Below are positions 36,412-48,190 of a stretch of DNA of 64,000 nt, one piece after another. Position 1 is the first letter of the stretch. Every line of letters begins with the position of its first letter. The stretch spans positions 434,001 to 498,000 of the forward strand of contig NZ_AUEF01000001.1 of assembly GCF_000425845.1 (NCBI RefSeq), given 5' to 3'. The notes below the pieces were generated by a model that worked only from the letters and a program-made list of their open reading frames with translations, was not told where the DNA came from and made no database searches. The DNA comes from Jeotgalicoccus psychrophilus DSM 19085 (GTDB lineage: Bacteria; Bacillota; Bacilli; Staphylococcales; Salinicoccaceae). The position numbers were made by a program, and so were the translations under genes.

Positions 36412-37713
36412 TTAGCTGTCAGACTTTTTAAATCTCGCAATGAAAAAACCGTCTGTGTGATGTTCATACGGAAGGATTTGTCTGTATGGCCCCGTAAAGT
36501 TAAATGCCGGAATACTAAAATCATCAAATTCAATGTCATCGTGATTTTTCTTAAATGTATAAGCAACATTTTCATTTTCCAGCTGATGAATGGTGCAAGT
36601 TGAATAAATTAATATGCCATTAGGTTTCAGATATTTCTTAACATTATCTAAAATATCGAGCTGTAATTCAACTAATTCGTTAATACTTTCTTCATTTCGT
36701 TCGTATTTAATTTCGGGCTTGCGTTTAACAACACCGAGACCGGAACATGGTGCATCGACGATAATACGGTCAAATTGCTGGCCGTAATCGTATGTTTTAG
36801 CATCCGCAACGAATGCTTCGTAGTTCGTATGCTGCAAACGTGCAGCCTCGTTATTTATTAATGTAATTTTATGTTCATGCACGTCTCCTAGAGTTACTGA
36901 GCCATTGTCCATTGATTCAAGTGCATGCAGACCCTTGCCGCCCGGTGCACTGCAGACATCCAGTATGTCGTCGTCTTCAAGCGGATCCAGTGCCAGATTA
37001 ACAAACATCGAAGAGACATCCTGAATCGCAAAGAAACCGTCTTTATAAGACTGACTGTGGGTAATATTCTGTCCGTTAAATTCAATAGCATCCGGGTGCA
37101 GATTGGATTCTCTGACGTCATAGCCTTCATTTAAAAGCATTTCAATTAAATTATCTCTGTCGATCAGCTTTTTATTTACCCGGAGGTACATTTGCGGTTT
37201 TTCATTCAGCGATGAAATAATACGCTCTGTTTCTTCAGTACTGTAATGTTTAAACCAATGCTTCACCAGCCATTTAGGCATGCTGTATTTCACAGATAAA
37301 CGTGCCGCATCATTTTTAATGTCATCGATATTCGGTCTTTCGCCTCTTAAGTAAGCACGCAATATACCATTAATCTGTTTACCTGCCTGCAGCCCGCCGC
37401 GTTCTTTGGCGATTTCAACCGCTTCATTAATCACGGCAAAATCAGGTACACGGTCGAGATACTCCAGCTGATAAATTGAAATCAGCAGCAGATAACGCTG
37501 CCAGCGGCGTAATTTTGTTTTTACAAATGGTCTTACATAATATTCAAGTGTCAGTTTATGCTGCAGCGTACCGTATAGAATTTCAGTCAGCAGACCTTTA
37601 TCCTGCGAATTTAATTCTTCAAAGCGGAGCGCTTCATTCAAAACGATGTTGCTGTATGCTTTATTGTCGATTACATCTTCATATAATTCCAGTGCCAGTG
37701 CTCTCACTGTCAT
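36412..37713 (-). CDS. rsmB: 16S rRNA (cytosine-967-C5)-methyltransferase RsmB
   Basis: Methylates C967 of 16S rRNA. N-terminal NusB-like RNA-binding domain (about 1-130) and C-terminal Rossmann methyltransferase with CSAPGGKGLHALE for SAM, the PCSGLG cysteine and the catalytic STCT cysteine. 433 residues. It overlaps the fmt end by 4 bp (ATGA). Confidence 0.95.
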   Translation of the reverse strand: MTVRALALELYEDVIDNKAYSNIVLNEALRFEELNSQDKGLLTEILYGTLQHKLTLEYYVRPFVKTKLRRWQRYLLLISIYQLEYLDRVPDFAVINEAVEIAKERGGLQAGKQINGILRAYLRGERPNIDDIKNDAARLSVKYSMPKWLVKHWFKHYSTEETERIISSLNEKPQMYLRVNKKLIDRDNLIEMLLNEGYDVRESNLHPDAIEFNGQNITHSQSYKDGFFAIQDVSSMFVNLALDPLEDDDILDVCSAPGGKGLHALESMDNGSVTLGDVHEHKITLINNEAARLQHTNYEAFVADAKTYDYGQQFDRIIVDAPCSGLGVVKRKPEIKYERNEESINELVELQLDILDNVKKYLKPNGILIYSTCTIHQLENENVAYTFKKNHDDIEFDDFSIPAFNFTGPYRQILPYEHHTDGFFIARFKKSDS

Positions 37714-38648
37714 CCGTCTTCACCCAGTTTCGTGCCGATTAAATCACTATTATTGTTAATAAAATCAAGCGCATTATTTTTTTTCTTGCCGGCAAGCTGT
37801 ACTTCTGTAATATTTACGAGCCCGTCCGTCGCCGCGACTAAAAAGCCGTTGTCACTTTTTCCGGTAATCGTACCCGGTGCTGCATCAGCTGTTTTATTTG
37901 TCAGCTCTGCTGCAAATATTTTCAGACGTTTACCATCCTGCATCGTGTGCCCGACAGGCCACGGTGCAAGCCCGCGTATATGATTAAAGACATCGCGTGC
38001 CGGTCTATTAAAGCTGATGACTTCATCCGTTTTTAAAATGTTGGGACTGAAAGTTGCTTCACTTTCAGTTTGAGGCGTGCGTTTGTTCGTACCTTCGATA
38101 ATGTACGGCAGTGTTGTCATCAGAAGTGATGCTCCGACTCTGCTGAGTTTATCGAACAGTGTACCTGTGTTGTCATTGTCTTCAATTTGGATACTCTTTG
38201 CGGCAATAATATCTCCCGCATCCAGTTTTTTCGCCATATACATTATCGTTACGCCCGTTTCCTTGTCGCCGTTAATAAGCGCACGGTGAATCGGCGCACC
38301 CCCGCGGTGTTTGGGTAACAGCGATGCATGAACATTAAGCGACCCTTTAGACGGGACATTTAAAATGTTTTCCGGCAGTAGCTGGCCGAATGCAGCCGTA
38401 ATAATCAGGTCCGGCTCAATATCTGCTACGATTTTAAGCGCTTCTTCACTCTTCATCGTTTCAGGCTGATACAGCTCAATACCGAGCAGTTTTGCTGCAA
38501 CGGCAACCGGCGGGTCTGTCATTACTTTTTTTCGGCCGACAGGTCTTGCAGGCTGTGAAATGACCAGATCGACACCGTATTCTTTATGAAGTTCTTTTAA
38601 TATCGGCACAGAAAAATCCGGTGTACCCATAAAGATAATTTTTGTCAT
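37710..38648 (-). CDS. fmt: Methionyl-tRNA formyltransferase
   Basis: Formylates initiator Met-tRNA. Catalytic region NVHASLLPKHRGGAPI (His and Asp motif nearby) and N-terminus MTKIIFMGTPDFSVPIL identify it. Start ATG at 38648 behind AGGAG gives 312 residues; a 12-residue upstream extension would run into priA. It lies 10 bp after priA. Confidence 0.96.
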   Translation of the reverse strand: MTKIIFMGTPDFSVPILKELHKEYGVDLVISQPARPVGRKKVMTDPPVAVAAKLLGIELYQPETMKSEEALKIVADIEPDLIITAAFGQLLPENILNVPSKGSLNVHASLLPKHRGGAPIHRALINGDKETGVTIMYMAKKLDAGDIIAAKSIQIEDNDNTGTLFDKLSRVGASLLMTTLPYIIEGTNKRTPQTESEATFSPNILKTDEVISFNRPARDVFNHIRGLAPWPVGHTMQDGKRLKIFAAELTNKTADAAPGTITGKSDNGFLVAATDGLVNITEVQLAGKKKNNALDFINNNSDLIGTKLGEDG

Positions 38649-38658
38649 GTTAAATCTC

Positions 38659-41040
38659 CTACATAATATATTGTGGATCGACATCGATTTTTAAAGACAA
38701 TCCTGTCTTCTTATAAAGCTGTGTATATTTTTGATCGAGAGCATCCAGTACATCTTTCAATGCCGGCTCCCGTTTATATTTAAGCAGAATCTGGAATCTG
38801 TTTTTATTTTTAATTCTTTCGATTGGACTTGGTGACGGACCGATAATAATACAGCTGTCACTCACGTTTTTAACCAGTGTATTGTGAATATCTGTCGTCG
38901 CATCAAGACAATCCTTAACACGCTCAGATGACACTGTAAACAATATATGAAAATAGAACGGAGAATACCGTGCAAATTTCCTGAACTGCATTTCTTTTTC
39001 ATAGAACTCGGAATAATTATTATCCATTGCCAGTGTAATCGCGTAGTGCTCCGGATTATACGTCTGAAATATAACTTCCCCCGGAAGTTCGTGACGCCCG
39101 GCACGTCCGGCCACTTGTGTTAAGAGCTGGAAGGTCCGTTCATTCGCCCTGAAGTCCGGCAGATTTAACATCGTATCCGCGTTCAGCACTCCGACCAGCG
39201 TGACGTTCGGATAATCAAGACCTTTTGCGATCATCTGCGTACCGAGAAGTATCGGTGCTTTTCCATGCTCAAAACGGTTTAGCAGCTGTTCGTGCGCGCC
39301 TTTATGCTTTGTTGTATCGACATCCATTCTAATAATGTCAACGTTAAATGTATCCCGTAAAATCTCTTCAACTTTTTGTGTACCCGTTCCTCTGAACGTT
39401 ACATCATTAGAGCCGCAGTCTGCACACTTTCTCGTTACCTGTTCTTCATAGCTGCAGTAATGGCATAAAAGGCTGCTGTTGTTTTTATGATACGTGAGTG
39501 AAATATCACAGTTCGGACAGTTCGGCACATGGCCGCAGTTCTGGCAGATTTGGAAGTTGGCGAAGCCTCTGCGGTTTAGCAGCAGCACTGTCTGTTCCCC
39601 TTTTTCCAGCCGGTCGTATATCGCAGCTTCCAGTTTCCTCGATAAAATTCCAGAGTTGCCGTCTTTATGTTCGTCACTCATATCAACAACTTCTGCTTTA
39701 GGCAAAGGCTGCATGCCCGGACGATGTGTGAGCTCAAAGCGCTTGTACACTTCCTTCGAGCTCCGCGCATACGATTCAAGCGAGGGTGTTGCAGATCCTA
39801 AAACGACAGGACAGTTATGGAAGTCCGCGCGTAATTTTGCCACTTCGGCTGCATGATACATCGGTCGTTCTGATTGTTTATAAGTCGTTTCATGCTCTTC
39901 ATCGATAATAATAATACCAATATCTTTAAACGGTGCAAAAATAGATGAGCGTGCGCCGACTGATACCCGTGCGCGGCCGCTTTGGATTTTACGCCATTCA
40001 TCGTACTTCTCACCATGCGACAATGCAGAGTGCAGTACGGCAACATCGTCGCCGAAACGAGCTTTAAATCTGTTGACCATTTGCGGTGTCAGCGCAATTT
40101 CTGGCACCAGCATAATTGCTTCCTGGTCAGTATTAAGCGCTGTCTGTATTAGCTGTAAATAGACTTCGGTTTTTCCGCTGCCGGTAATACCATGCAAAAG
40201 AAATGTTTCATTGTCATTATTTAATACGGCATTATTAATATTGTTAAAAGCAGCAGCCTGCTCATCAGTTAATTCTTTTTCATAATCCGCTTCAAATATT
40301 CTCGATTCGTACGGATCGCGTTCGACGACCATATCCAGTTTTTTTACGTACCCTTTTTTCTCAAGTTCACGAACAATTGCTTCTGAGTAGCCCTGTTCTT
40401 TCAGTACTTTAAGCAGTACCGGTTCATTGTAATCTTCAATGACCTGCAGTGCTTCAAACTGTTTCGGTGCACGTTCAAGCGGTGCTTTATTCAAATACAG
40501 TGATTGCACACCTTTTTGAACTTTTTTCCGGGTATGCTGTTTAATCTGAATATCCTCATAAATATCTCCAGACTCAATATAAGGCATCAGTACTGCAAGA
40601 TTTTTCGCAGATAAGCTCTTCGTTTCGAGTTCACCGTTTGCAGCGTAGCTTTCATATATAAATTTAGCTTCACTTGATGCATCTTCATCAAGCATCAGCA
40701 CTTTTTTCGATTTTGTTTTCAGTGCAACCGGCAGTATTGTTTCGATGACTGAAATATACGGCTCGATATAATAATTTGCCAACTTTTTTGCCAGCTCAAC
40801 CAGTTCCTCTGTTAAGACCGGTTCAACATCCATCACTTTAACGATTTCCTTAACCTTACCTTCCGGTATATCAGTATTATCGTGAATGCTCATCACGTAA
40901 GCCTGTACATGTCTCGGGCCAAACGGCACGAAAACACGGTGACCGGCTTTAATGACGTTCGACAAGTGAGCAGGTATTTTATAATCGAACAGCCGGTTGA
41001 CATCCTTACTGTTTACACCGACGATAACTGCAGCATACAT
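38659..41040 (-). CDS. priA: Primosomal replication restart helicase PriA
   Basis: Reloads the replisome at stalled forks. N-terminal fork-binding domain, DEAH-type helicase with HGITGSGKTEVYLQ (Walker A) and DEEHETTYKQ, a zinc-binding insertion with four CxxC pairs (CQNCGHVPNCPNC, CHYC, CADC), and the C-terminal helicase lobe GTQMIAKGLDYPNVTLVG. 793 residues. Its ATG overlaps the coaBC stop. Confidence 0.96.
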   Translation of the reverse strand: MYAAVIVGVNSKDVNRLFDYKIPAHLSNVIKAGHRVFVPFGPRHVQAYVMSIHDNTDIPEGKVKEIVKVMDVEPVLTEELVELAKKLANYYIEPYISVIETILPVALKTKSKKVLMLDEDASSEAKFIYESYAANGELETKSLSAKNLAVLMPYIESGDIYEDIQIKQHTRKKVQKGVQSLYLNKAPLERAPKQFEALQVIEDYNEPVLLKVLKEQGYSEAIVRELEKKGYVKKLDMVVERDPYESRIFEADYEKELTDEQAAAFNNINNAVLNNDNETFLLHGITGSGKTEVYLQLIQTALNTDQEAIMLVPEIALTPQMVNRFKARFGDDVAVLHSALSHGEKYDEWRKIQSGRARVSVGARSSIFAPFKDIGIIIIDEEHETTYKQSERPMYHAAEVAKLRADFHNCPVVLGSATPSLESYARSSKEVYKRFELTHRPGMQPLPKAEVVDMSDEHKDGNSGILSRKLEAAIYDRLEKGEQTVLLLNRRGFANFQICQNCGHVPNCPNCDISLTYHKNNSSLLCHYCSYEEQVTRKCADCGSNDVTFRGTGTQKVEEILRDTFNVDIIRMDVDTTKHKGAHEQLLNRFEHGKAPILLGTQMIAKGLDYPNVTLVGVLNADTMLNLPDFRANERTFQLLTQVAGRAGRHELPGEVIFQTYNPEHYAITLAMDNNYSEFYEKEMQFRKFARYSPFYFHILFTVSSERVKDCLDATTDIHNTLVKNVSDSCIIIGPSPSPIERIKNKNRFQILLKYKREPALKDVLDALDQKYTQLYKKTGLSLKIDVDPQYIM

Positions 41041-42227
41041 CAGCGTATCACCCGTTCTGTGAGCGTATCTGCTATTTTTTCTGCGAGAAGTGTTTTAGCC
41101 ATTTTAGGCAGCGGCACTTTACTGCCGTCCTTAAATATAATTGTAACTTCATTGTCATCGCTGTTCATGCCGATAGAAGTATCCGATACATCGTTCATTA
41201 TAATCGCATCCGCTTTTTTAGACTCCAGTTTGCCGAGTGCATACGCTTCAACATTTTCTGTTTCTGCAGCAAAACCGACAACATACATATCTTCGTTGTT
41301 ATGACCGGCATATTTTAATATATCCTGTGTTTCTACAAGTTCTATCGAAGGCACATTACCCTCTTGTTTTTTAATTTTTTGTCCGCTCTGTTCTTTAACA
41401 GTAAAGTCGGACACTGCTGCCGTAAAAATACCGATATCAGCAGCCATATGTTCTTTAACCGCCTCAAACATTTCAGCTGTCGATTCTACATCAATACGCG
41501 TTACACCGGCAGGTACAGGCAGATTCGTCGGTCCGCTGACTAAGATTACTTCAGCTCCGCGTCTTTTAAAACTGTCTGCGATACTGTAGCCCATTTTTCC
41601 GCTCGAAAAATTAGAAAGGTAGCGAATCGGGTCAAGTCGTTCCCGTGTCGGACCTGCAGTAACTAAAACACGCTTTCCGCTGAGTTCTTTGTTTTCGTTC
41701 AGCATATCGTTAATTTTTTCCATAATATCTGGAACTGATGCAAGACGCCCCTTTGCATTATAGCCGCACGCAAGAAAACCTGTTTCCGAATCGATAAACT
41801 CCACACCCTGGCCTCTCAGTTTGTCGATGTTTTCCTGAACTGACGGCTGATGCAGCATGTGCACATTCATTGCCGGTGCCATTAAAACGGGTTTCGTATT
41901 TGCAGCAAGCACATTTAAGAGCATATTATCGTAGATTCCGTTAGCAAACTTACCAATCGTATTCGCTGTTACCGGGACGACTGCGATAATGTCAGCCCAC
42001 TCTCCGATATTAATATGTGCAATATTACTTGGGTCTTCTTCTAGAAAAGTATTTGTGTAGACGTGGTTTCTGCTGATTGCCTGAAAGGCGAGCGGAGTTA
42101 CGAACTCCAGCGTGTTGTCTGTTAATACGACGCGGACTTCGTGCCCGGATTGAATGAGTTTACTCGTTAAATCAATCGCTTTATAACTTGCGATTCCTCC
42201 CGTCACACCGAGGACAATATTTGCCAA
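41040..42227 (-). CDS. coaBC: Bifunctional phosphopantothenoylcysteine decarboxylase / phosphopantothenate-cysteine ligase
   Basis: Two steps of CoA synthesis. The N-terminal CoaC flavoprotein part has GVTGGIASYKA, MAPAMNVHM and the ACGYNAKGRL cysteine; the C-terminal CoaB part has AGPTRERLDPIRYLSNFSSG and a NDV nucleotide motif. TTG start at 42227, six bases after GAGGTG, matches the family N-terminus (MANIVLGVTGG, 395 residues). A terminator-like hairpin separates it from rpoZ. Confidence 0.95.
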   Translation of the reverse strand: MANIVLGVTGGIASYKAIDLTSKLIQSGHEVRVVLTDNTLEFVTPLAFQAISRNHVYTNTFLEEDPSNIAHINIGEWADIIAVVPVTANTIGKFANGIYDNMLLNVLAANTKPVLMAPAMNVHMLHQPSVQENIDKLRGQGVEFIDSETGFLACGYNAKGRLASVPDIMEKINDMLNENKELSGKRVLVTAGPTRERLDPIRYLSNFSSGKMGYSIADSFKRRGAEVILVSGPTNLPVPAGVTRIDVESTAEMFEAVKEHMAADIGIFTAAVSDFTVKEQSGQKIKKQEGNVPSIELVETQDILKYAGHNNEDMYVVGFAAETENVEAYALGKLESKKADAIIMNDVSDTSIGMNSDDNEVTIIFKDGSKVPLPKMAKTLLAEKIADTLTERVIR

Positions 42228-42242
42228 ATTAATCACCTCTTC

Positions 42243-42269
42243 AAAAAAAGCTGACAATTTCTTGTCAGC
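42243..42269 (-). terminator. Intra-operon terminator between rpoZ and coaBC
   Basis: Minus-strand GCTGACAA-GAAA-TTGTCAGC followed by seven T, immediately before the GAAGAGGTG ribosome site of coaBC. The perfect 8-bp stem and T7 look functional, which would make coaBC-priA-fmt output depend on partial readthrough from gmk-rpoZ. Confidence 0.75.
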
Positions 42270-42284
42270 ATCATTATTTCTCTT

Positions 42285-42478
42285 TTATTTGTGTACAGTA
42301 ACTTTGCCGGCTGCTATTTCTTCTAAAGAATAGCCGACGTTAGTTTTAGATACATATGAATCCAATATCAGATCTTCAGGATGTTCCTGCAATTGTCTTG
42401 CGCGTTTTGCCGCCATAGTAACTACAAGGTACTTTGAATCGACATTTTTTTTAAGTTCATGACCAGCTGGGTATAACA

Positions 42479-42479
<1 letters not shown>
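42285..42479 (-). CDS. rpoZ: DNA-directed RNA polymerase subunit omega
   Basis: Small RNA polymerase assembly subunit of 64 residues. The family core KYLVVTMAAKRARQLQE is clear. Its ATG overlaps the gmk stop by one base. Together with gmk and coaBC this is the standard Firmicutes order. Confidence 0.95.
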
Positions 42480-43126
<647 letters not shown>

Positions 43127-43232
43127 TTACTTCTTAATGTACCATAGATTGCATAAAATTTCATCCTTAAAGCGGACATTAAATATACATTCATGATAAA
43201 ATAATATGTAATCATTTTGAGGAGGATACGCC

Positions 43233-44927
43233 ATGGCTTTTGACGGAAATTTTACGCACGCACTCGTAGATGAACTGCAATTTTTAGTGCGCGGTAAAAT
43301 AAATAAAATTCAGCAGATGGATAATTCATCTCTTCTTTTAAAAATGCGCGCAGGCGGAAAAAATCATCAGCTGCTAATAAGCAGCCACCCGATGTATGCC
43401 CGCTTCCATTTAACAGAACATAAATATGAATTTCCATTTGATCCGCCGATGTTTTCACGCATTTTAAGAAAACATATCGAAGGCGGCTTTATTACTGAAA
43501 TTAAACAGCTTGGCAATGACCGCCAGGTGCATATTCATATACGCGCAATTAACGATATCGGAGACGATATTGAACGCATATTAATACTTGAAATTATGGG
43601 ACGCCATTCGAATATTATTTTAACAGATAAAGAGTATAAAATTATCGACGGCATTAAACATTTAACACCGAATAATAACGTGCGGACGATTATGCCGGGC
43701 TTTACTTACGAAGGACCGCCGACAGATAAAAAATTAAATCCAAGAACGGAAGCGCTCGAAGAACTGCCGAAATTTATCGATTTTAATTCAGGCAGACTGA
43801 AGAAGCAGATTTTAATGAACATCGAAGGATTCAGTCCGGTATTTATCGATGAAGTCGAATCACGTGTAAAATATTTCAATATCGATAATATCGTTCCTGC
43901 AATTAAAGAGACGCTTAAAGACAGTGACAATATTCAGGCAGTCTATTACGACTTGAAAAAGCCGGTATTTTACTTTACCCCGCTCACTCATTTAGGTGAA
44001 CCGGATAAAGTCTACGGTAATCTCAGCCAGCTGCTGGACGACTATTACCACCGCCGTTACCAGATCAGTGCAATCCGCCAGAAATCGTCGGATTATCTGC
44101 AGGTGATTGAACGTGAACACGATAAAACAGTCCGTAAAATTACGAATCTAAAAGCCGATTTAAAAGAAGCGGCGGAAAAAGATAAGTATCAGAAATACGG
44201 CGAGCTCATTACTGCGTATATGCATAACATTGGAAACTATCAGGAATCAGCAGTCGTGATGGATTACTATACAAATGAAAATATAGAAATTCCGCTCGAT
44301 AAACAGCTCTCCCCTGCCGGTAATGCACAGCGCTATTACAATATGTACAACAAGTTGAAAAATCGTGAAAAAATTGCACAGGAACAGCTGCGCCTGGCAC
44401 ATATGGATGTCGAATACTTCAGCAATCTGCTGCATCAGATGGAAAATATTACAACAGCAGACGAAGTTGAAGAAGTCCGTCAGGAATTAATCGAACAGAA
44501 AATAATTAAAGAACGCAACAGAGGTAAAAAGAAAAAGAAAGTGAATAAAATTCAGCTGCACGAATTCGAAACGTCCGCTGGACTGCCTGTATTCGTCGGT
44601 AAAAACAACAAGCAGAACGACTATTTAACAAACCGAAAAGCACAGAACAATCATCTGTGGTTCCATACGAAAGACATACCGGGATCACACGTTGTCATTG
44701 CACATAACGCTGCAGAGATAACAGAAGACGATATCCTTGAAGCGGCAATGCTGGCAGCATTCCATTCTAAAGCCGGCCAGTCTGCAGGCGTACCCGTCGA
44801 CTATACAGAAATCAAACACGTTAAAAATATACCGGGAACTAAACCAGGATTTGTAACTTACAGTGAACAGTCGACAGTACTGGTTGATCCGGATGCCGAG
44901 AAAGTCAAAAAAATGAAGAAAGATTAA
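43233..44927 (+). CDS. rqcH: Ribosome quality control protein RqcH (NFACT family)
   Basis: Bacterial Rqc2 homologue: binds stalled 50S-peptidyl-tRNA and recruits tRNA-Ala to add C-terminal alanine tails. NFACT-N domain (1-180) includes the Asp96-Arg97 pair in LGNDRQ that is needed for tailing in B. subtilis; coiled-coil helices (290-420) follow, then NFACT-R (NHLWFHTKDIPGSHV near 470). Formerly annotated as fibronectin-binding protein. 564 residues, GAGGAGG site. It is monocistronic on the plus strand with its own terminator. Confidence 0.95.
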   Translation: MAFDGNFTHALVDELQFLVRGKINKIQQMDNSSLLLKMRAGGKNHQLLISSHPMYARFHLTEHKYEFPFDPPMFSRILRKHIEGGFITEIKQLGNDRQVHIHIRAINDIGDDIERILILEIMGRHSNIILTDKEYKIIDGIKHLTPNNNVRTIMPGFTYEGPPTDKKLNPRTEALEELPKFIDFNSGRLKKQILMNIEGFSPVFIDEVESRVKYFNIDNIVPAIKETLKDSDNIQAVYYDLKKPVFYFTPLTHLGEPDKVYGNLSQLLDDYYHRRYQISAIRQKSSDYLQVIEREHDKTVRKITNLKADLKEAAEKDKYQKYGELITAYMHNIGNYQESAVVMDYYTNENIEIPLDKQLSPAGNAQRYYNMYNKLKNREKIAQEQLRLAHMDVEYFSNLLHQMENITTADEVEEVRQELIEQKIIKERNRGKKKKKVNKIQLHEFETSAGLPVFVGKNNKQNDYLTNRKAQNNHLWFHTKDIPGSHVVIAHNAAEITEDDILEAAMLAAFHSKAGQSAGVPVDYTEIKHVKNIPGTKPGFVTYSEQSTVLVDPDAEKVKKMKKD

Positions 44928-44932
44928 TGAAG

Positions 44933-44958
44933 AGCGCCGGTGATTCGGCGCTTTTTTG
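44933..44958 (+). terminator. rqcH terminator
   Basis: AGCGCCG / CGGCGCT with a six-base loop followed by TTTTTTG, 6 bp after the rqcH stop. Confidence 0.88.
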
Positions 44959-44970
44959 TGTTGTTTTTTG

Positions 44971-45080
44971 TTTTCGACCGCATGTGGATGCTTCATCAGG
45001 TTGAATAGCAATTTTCGACCGCATGTGGGTGCTTCATCGAGTCGAGTATAAGTTTTCGACCGCATGTATCCGGAAATGCG
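44971..45080 (+). repeat. Repeat array 4: three copies of a 41-bp unit
   Basis: Units start at 44971, 45012 and 45053, each 41 bp apart. The first two contain TTTTCGACCGCATGTG, G/A, GTGCTTCATC and a diverging tail; the third keeps only TTTTCGACCGCATGT and then changes to ATCCGGAAATGCG. That changed part shares the 11-mer ATGTATCCGGA with array 3. The array lies between convergent rqcH and pyrE. Confidence 0.85.
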
Positions 45081-45141
45081 TTCCACATTGGGACGATTAG
45101 CAGTTTTCACACCAACAAGCGGTAAAATCCACACAACAATC

Positions 45142-45167
45142 AAAAAAGGCAAATCCATTGATTTGCC
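45142..45167 (-). terminator. Terminator of the pyr operon
   Basis: Minus-strand GGCAAATC / GATTTGCC with a four-base loop and six T, about 18 bp after the pyrE stop. Confidence 0.82.
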
Positions 45168-45185
45168 GACCGCACCTTAATATTA

Positions 45186-45791
45186 TTATAATCCATCTCT
45201 AAACTCACGCACATCGTCAGCACCGGCTGAATCCAGCACTCCGCGTTCTTCTGCTATTTCAAGCAGTGTATCTAAATCGCACAGTACCGAGTAAGCGCAG
45301 CCTGCTGATTCAAATTTTTGAACGGCACCTTTTATGCCGTATGAGAATATGGCAGCGACGCCTAATACTTCGGCACCGTCTGCGCGCAGTGCTTCTACTG
45401 CGTTCAGGCTTGAACCGCCTGTAGAGATTAAGTCTTCGATGACTACAACACGTTTTCCTTTAACAGCAGCGCCCTCGATCTGGCGCGCCGTCCCGTGTGC
45501 TTTCTTACTTCCGCGCACGTAGGCTGACGGCTTCTCCAGACGGTCTGCAATCAATGTTGCATGGGGGATTCCGGCAGTTGCGGTACCCACGATGACATCG
45601 GCTTCCGCAAATTCACCAAGCTGTTCTATAAGCAGCTGAATCACTTTACGATGTGCTTTAACATCACCGAGTATCTGTCTGTTATCACAATATATCGGAG
45701 ATTTTATCCCGCTCGCCCATGTGAACGGATCTTTCGGCGACAGTTTTACCGCATCTATATCGAGCAGTGTATGTGCAACTGATGGATACAT
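45186..45791 (-). CDS. pyrE: Orotate phosphoribosyltransferase
   Basis: Converts orotate and PRPP to OMP. The PRPP loop VVVIEDLISTGGSS near residue 110 is diagnostic. Start at 45791 (MYPSVAHTLL) with GGGAGGG site gives 201 residues; a longer reading would overlap pyrF by 56 bp. Last gene of the pyr operon, 1 bp after pyrF. Confidence 0.96.
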   Translation of the reverse strand: MYPSVAHTLLDIDAVKLSPKDPFTWASGIKSPIYCDNRQILGDVKAHRKVIQLLIEQLGEFAEADVIVGTATAGIPHATLIADRLEKPSAYVRGSKKAHGTARQIEGAAVKGKRVVVIEDLISTGGSSLNAVEALRADGAEVLGVAAIFSYGIKGAVQKFESAGCAYSVLCDLDTLLEIAEERGVLDSAGADDVREFRDGL

Positions 45792-45792
45792 A

Positions 45793-46488
45793 TTACTTGC
45801 CCTCCCATAATTGTTTGATTTCTTTGTAAGCTTTCGCCGGATTATCACTTTGTGTAATCGGACGGCCTACTACTATATAATCAGAACCGAGTTGTTTCGC
45901 TTTGTTCGGTGTAACAACACGCACCTGGTCGTCGTTATTATTTTCCGATAAACGGATTCCCGGTGTTACTGTTAAAAAATGTTCCGAGATTTCGTTATGA
46001 ATCATTCTGCTTTCAAGCGGTGATGATACAACACCGTCGAGCCCTGCTTTATACGCCAGTTCAGCATAATGCAGTACGCTGTTTGTTAATGACAGCGGTG
46101 TCTGCTGTTCACGCTGCATCGTATGTTCATCCATACTTGTCAGCTGCGTCACCGCAATAATTTTACCGTCTGCATTTTCTTTTCTGAAAGCCGATGCGGC
46201 ACGTTTCATCATTTCATAGCCGCCGGATGCATGAACGTTAACCATATCCACATTAAGTTTCCCGAGCACCGACATCGTGCGTTCGACTGTTGTCGGTATA
46301 TCGTGTAATTTTAAGTCCAGAAAAACATCGTGGCCGTATGCTTTAATCACATCTATAATTGCCGGCCCGCTCTGCATATATAACTCCATGCCGATTTTAA
46401 CATACAGTTTTTCATCGAAGCCCGTGAGAAATGTCTTCGCCTCTTCGTATGTACTGAAATCTAATGCAATAATTGGTTTCGCTGTCAT
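45793..46488 (-). CDS. pyrF: Orotidine 5'-phosphate decarboxylase
   Basis: Final step to UMP. The catalytic DxKxxD signature appears as LDLKLHDIPTT; the TIM-barrel IALDFSTYEEA opening and the GRPITQSDNP phosphate loop confirm it. 231 residues. Confidence 0.96.
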   Translation of the reverse strand: MTAKPIIALDFSTYEEAKTFLTGFDEKLYVKIGMELYMQSGPAIIDVIKAYGHDVFLDLKLHDIPTTVERTMSVLGKLNVDMVNVHASGGYEMMKRAASAFRKENADGKIIAVTQLTSMDEHTMQREQQTPLSLTNSVLHYAELAYKAGLDGVVSSPLESRMIHNEISEHFLTVTPGIRLSENNNDDQVRVVTPNKAKQLGSDYIVVGRPITQSDNPAKAYKEIKQLWEGK

Positions 46489-46509
46489 CTTAAAATTCCT
46501 CCTAATGTG

Positions 46510-48173
<1,664 letters not shown>

Positions 48174-48190
48174 GTCAGCACCCCTGTATT

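Noticed and set aside
48174-48190. Remnants of carAB between pyrC and pyrK
   Set aside because: Only 17 bp separate the two genes; no pseudogene can be there, so the absence is clean.
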